A DNA stretch of 64,000 bases from Cocos nucifera (lineage: Eukaryota > Streptophyta > Magnoliopsida > Arecales > Arecaceae): contig QRFJ01000778.1 of NCBI GenBank assembly GCA_006176705.1, positions 124,001-188,000 on the forward strand. The letters are read 5' to 3'. Below the pieces are notes generated by a model, which was not told the origin of the DNA, made no database searches, and saw nothing but the letters and a program-made list of their open reading frames with translations. Below are positions 60,374-64,000 of the stretch, one piece after another. The translations under genes were made by a program, and so were the position numbers. Within the stretch, counting starts at the first letter, position 1. Each line of letters starts with the position of its first letter.

Positions 60374-62578
60374 TTGAAAAATGTATCACAAAGCCAATCA
60401 TTAGTCAGTTGATGGTTGTTCTATTTAGTAAATATAAATAATATATTAATAAATAAAATATTTATTCTAATATTTTTTATCATAAATGTACATCTTCTAA
60501 TGAACTTCTATGTTATGATGAAGTACTTAGAACTATTTAGATTTGATAAAAGAGTTTAGTGAATGCTCCGGAGCATTCTACTATCAAGAATTGTTCTAAT
60601 GGGATGTGGGTATAACTATCTCTTAGACCTGAGATCATTAGGTGGCTTGCAAGCAACTTACTATATTTTGGTATCAGACTATCTGAATTTCTAATTTAGT
60701 GATTAAAGATTTTTAGGCATAGTCAAGTACTTGTAAAGTTGGTGAGTGATCAAGATGGGATTGACCACTCCAAGAGTTTGGAGATAATACATTGCTATAT
60801 TTTAATTTCGAAAAATCTTAGCTAGGATAATCCATATGATGGATTTGATATTTTGAAATATAATATGGATGACCTAATTAGCGTTGATAGTTAACCCCTA
60901 AGTTATCCTATAAGCATTTTGGTCAAGGGGATGAATTATATGAAAACCATATCCACATGGGTTCTAAAAGTGTTGCTGTATACATTCGACCTATCCGATC
61001 ATTGGGTACCATTGCTAGATGGTCATTTTAATTGGTATAGAAATTTGTTGCTTAGGTTCAAACCTATGGGGTCACATACATTAGAGGTCTCGATTAGTAA
61101 TCAAATTACTAATTGGATCAATCTAATTGAGCTAAAGGGCTAAGATCAAGTCTAATTGAATAAGCTTCAAGTAGATTTGGTTTTAACTTGATTGGATCAA
61201 GTCCAATTGATTTATGGGATAAGCCAATTATGAGGGTGAACAATTTCTAGTTGAATTAGGACATGAGTACACATAATTTCTAATTTAATTAAAAAATTAA
61301 GTCAAAATTAAATTAGATTTAGTTTGATTTAATTATATTTTTAATTGTTTAAAAGCACCATTAATAGGATTGTATCAAGATTTATTTTAATTGGGCTAAA
61401 GAATTGCTTTGACTAGTCAAAGCAAAAAGTCCTAGTTAGACTAGGACTCCTCCCTTGCACCATTTTCTCTTTCTCCATGCCCCACCTTGGCTATGGCAAG
61501 TGAAATCTGATTTCTAGAGTGGCTCCACACCAATCCTTGCACCCATAACCCTCCTGGATGTTTTGTGGTCTTGGGTTTCATCAAAACTAAGAAGTAGTCA
61601 TGATCTTAAACTCCATTTAATAAAGTTTGACAAACACCAAACTCTATCTATTTGTCATGCCAATTATCCTTATTTTTTCTTAAATTTTCAAGAAAATTAG
61701 GAGGCTTATTGTGTGCCAAAACTTGGGTCTCCATGCCTAAATATATTATGGAGGCACCCAAGATTTGGGCACTCCAATCCTACTCTCTTTCGGACTCTCT
61801 ATCTAGGTGTTTGACCTAGACAAGGACTCCTCTCTAACTCTCTATATAAAGGGAGTTAGGCCATAAATTTTTCAAAAGTTTTACAACTAAGAGAGAAGGT
61901 TTGGGCATGGGAGACATGGGTGCATCATAGCTTTGGGCGTGAGCTTTTGTAAGGGCACAAATTATTATGCCTAGGTGAGAGGAAAGGCTTAGAGAAGAAC
62001 GATCTTCTCTAGGGTTTGTATTTTAGATCTTTTTACACCAATTTTCTTAGAGAAAAATGTGGGAAGAAGATTTTTTCAGATCCTTTCTTCTCCTCTTTCA
62101 GTCCTTGGAAGGTTCAGGCATCTTGAAGAAGAAGATTCGACATCAACCATCAAAGAAAGATCAGCATAGTGCTAGCACACTGTGCTGATTTTCAGATTGC
62201 TAGACTTCATGTCATGATCAGGGGCTTCATATGAATTTCTCATAGAGGCCGGACGTGTGTGAAGCTTGAAGCAAAAACCTCAACCTCAAATCGACAAGTG
62301 GAGATCAAAATCCATGAATAAGGTATTGAGATTTGATCTCAGTTCTAGACTAGATCAGACTAGTTTTTCATGTTTGATGTTGATATGATCAACATCATTA
62401 TTTTTGTTCTTAATTTAATTTTTAGTTTTATATACATACATAAATCATATCATTATATCCTAGATTTAGGGTTTATCTGCATATTTTATAGATTAATTAA
62501 ATTAATCTATAGCTTTCGCTTTTCTAGTTTTTGAAAAAGTTTCAAAATACATGCTAGAATCCCTAGATTTTTCCTGCA
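60374..62578 (+). repeat. 3' LTR of element H
   Basis: 2205 bp from tgaaaaatgtatc to tttttcctgca. The second half matches 1044-2058. It is homologous but diverged from L's LTR (shared attttggcat and cttctaatgaacttc blocks). TATATAAA at 61843-61850 is the likely core promoter. The candidate right duplication is ttatt (62579-62583). The 74-residue open stretch 60919-61143 is not supported as a gene. Confidence 0.8.
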
Positions 62579-63350
62579 TTATTGTTCTACCACTTCAAGT
62601 ATCATGAACTATACCATGAGTGTTTGGAGTGGGCTTCTTAGGTGCCAGATCTATCAGAATGTACAAGATCTGTTCATGCTCTAGGACTATCTTTAACTTT
62701 TAATATATGCTATCAAAATTAGGTCCCATCAATTTATCACTATCCAATAGTAATCAAAGCGATAATGAAATGGCCATATCTGAAAGAACAAATAAGGACT
62801 AATTAGTATATGAATCATTTAATTCTAAAGACATGAACTTTAGTCTAAGGGTATCCGACTATTTTTATGAATTGGTAGTCTTTACGTCCAATTTGAGAAA
62901 TTATATTAGTTTCTTAGTGGGTACTAGAATCCACATAGACTGCACATAAGTCTGACTTTGGTCAGCCAACCCATGTGCATCTATGGGTGGGTAGGTTTAC
63001 AACTAATTATTTCTCCAAATAAATTCTAGTATTTTAATTTTGCCCCAAATATCATTTCAGTAGGCTTTATTCTCCACAAAAAGGTCTGGTTAGATCCAAC
63101 CATTAACATAACTATGCTAAGTGTATCTGACCAAAGAATGATCAGGCCTGACTTTAGCCGACCAACCTAATCACCTATTAGAGAGATACAACTAAATTAT
63201 TATGTTATGAATAATAATTCCAATAGCAGATAAGCACTAGGCCTTTGGGCCTCTAATGATTATCATACTAATGGATCAATTATCACCCAACTTAATGGGA
63301 GACTATAAATTTATTATGTCCATAACATTTTTATTTTATGGATCTAATAT
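62579..63350 (-). mobile_element. element X: F2 copia remnant (gag start and leader), minus strand
   Basis: The minus strand near 62640-62780 matches the gag N-terminus of L (28600-28730), including the MAISLSL-like start at 62777, preceded by ttgttctttcag, a strong acceptor-like site. The sequence to 63350 matches L's leader (about 28740-29300). Element H is inserted on its left and LTR Y on its right, making X the oldest visible host. Confidence 0.75.
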
Positions 63351-64000
63351 TGAAAAATGTATCCCAAAGCCAATCATTAGCCTATTGATGGTTGTGCTAT
63401 TTTATAATTATAATTAATTTATTAATGAATAAAATAAATATTTTGGCATTTTCATCATAAAGTCTATATCTTCTAATGAACTTCATTATTCTGATGAAAT
63501 TCTTAGGATAATTTAGTTTCGACAAAGAGAGGATTAATCGATTGGTCCTTAAATAGTTTAAGACCAAAAAATACATTGTTAATTAGGATGATAGCATTTA
63601 TTAAGCATAGATCATTGTATGCCATATAGATTGGTTGTTCTCTTAACAAGGAGTGTGGAGACACTGGTATGACATACAAGTAAGATGTATGGATACATTT
63701 TCATTAGACGTGACCAACTCCATAGCATTCTGCTGTCGAGAATTGCTCTGATGGGATATAGTATAAATGTCCCTTTGATTTGAGATCACCACAGTGGCTT
63801 GCAAGCAACTTACTATGCTTTAGTACTAGACTAACTAAATTTCTAATTTAGTAACATAAAGTTTCTGGGCACAGTCAAATACTTGCGAAGTTGGTGAGTG
63901 TTCAAGATGGAATTGACCACTCCAAGAGTTGGAGAAGAATGCATCACTATATTTCAATATAGCTAAGATGTATTTGGTATTTTGAAATACAATATGGATG
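63351..64000 (+). repeat. LTR Y: start of another F2 LTR, plus strand, cut by the window edge
   Basis: Begins tgaaaaatgtatcccaaagcc at 63351 and follows the LTR of H (60374 onward) and L (reverse of 21301) to the window end, interrupting the leader of X. The preceding five bases aatat are the candidate duplication. Whether it is a solo LTR or the 5' LTR of a longer element cannot be seen. Confidence 0.8.

Noticed and set aside
60919..61143. 74-residue ORF as a small gene
   Set aside because: Inside H's 3' LTR in a segment homologous to L's LTR, where the reading is not maintained.

Overview
This is a gene-free stretch of a plant nuclear genome made almost entirely of nested LTR retrotransposons. 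The element types (long-LTR Ty1/copia, a Tat-like Ty3/gypsy element with an antisense ORF, initiator-Met primer sites) and the AT-rich, heavily mutated sequence indicate a large-genome angiosperm. A monocot, perhaps a palm, is my inference and is not proven by the window. I see no host gene, tRNA, rRNA or CRISPR array.

The nest can be unpacked from LTR ends (TG...CA), primer sites, polypurine tracts and 5-bp target duplications. X (outermost, minus strand) is seen only as gag and leader at 62.6-63.35 kb. Element H (+) is inserted in X; the start of a related LTR, Y (+), follows at 63351. H is a decayed copia element of family F2: 5' LTR remnant 1044-2058, primer site 2061, leader, pol 57.1-60.4 kb, 3' LTR 60374-62578. 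Element L (F2, minus) sits in the H leader, spanning 2817-56036 between duplications gatcc and gatct. Without its guests L is about 10.8 kb with about 2.5-kb LTRs.

L has been invaded repeatedly. Its 3' LTR (left) holds element AB (3929-17707, F1 family, duplication tgggg/tggag), whose interior is replaced by two joined gypsy fragments, E1 and E2, and also solo LTR C (18268-20466, duplication gagtg). Its internal region holds T (23210-26656, duplication cctat), a gag-only copia element. Its 5' LTR (right) holds M (31639-41898, minus, gagga/gaggg), an unclassified LTR-like insert S (about 42352-44616) and P (45325-55712, plus, atacc). M and P are two 10.3-kb copies of the same F1 copia family, arranged head to head. 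A further F1 LTR fragment (1-1043) lies in H's 5' LTR.

Every coding region is broken. P is best preserved (gag, protease, integrase, RT and RNase H all recognisable) but carries nonsense codons and frameshifts. The points most worth a second look are a predicted leader intron ending just before the gag ATG in several families, the gag-only element T, the antisense coiled-coil ORF and 115-bp tandem array in the gypsy fragment, the placement of all F1 insertions in F2 LTRs, and nonsense codons shared by M and P.
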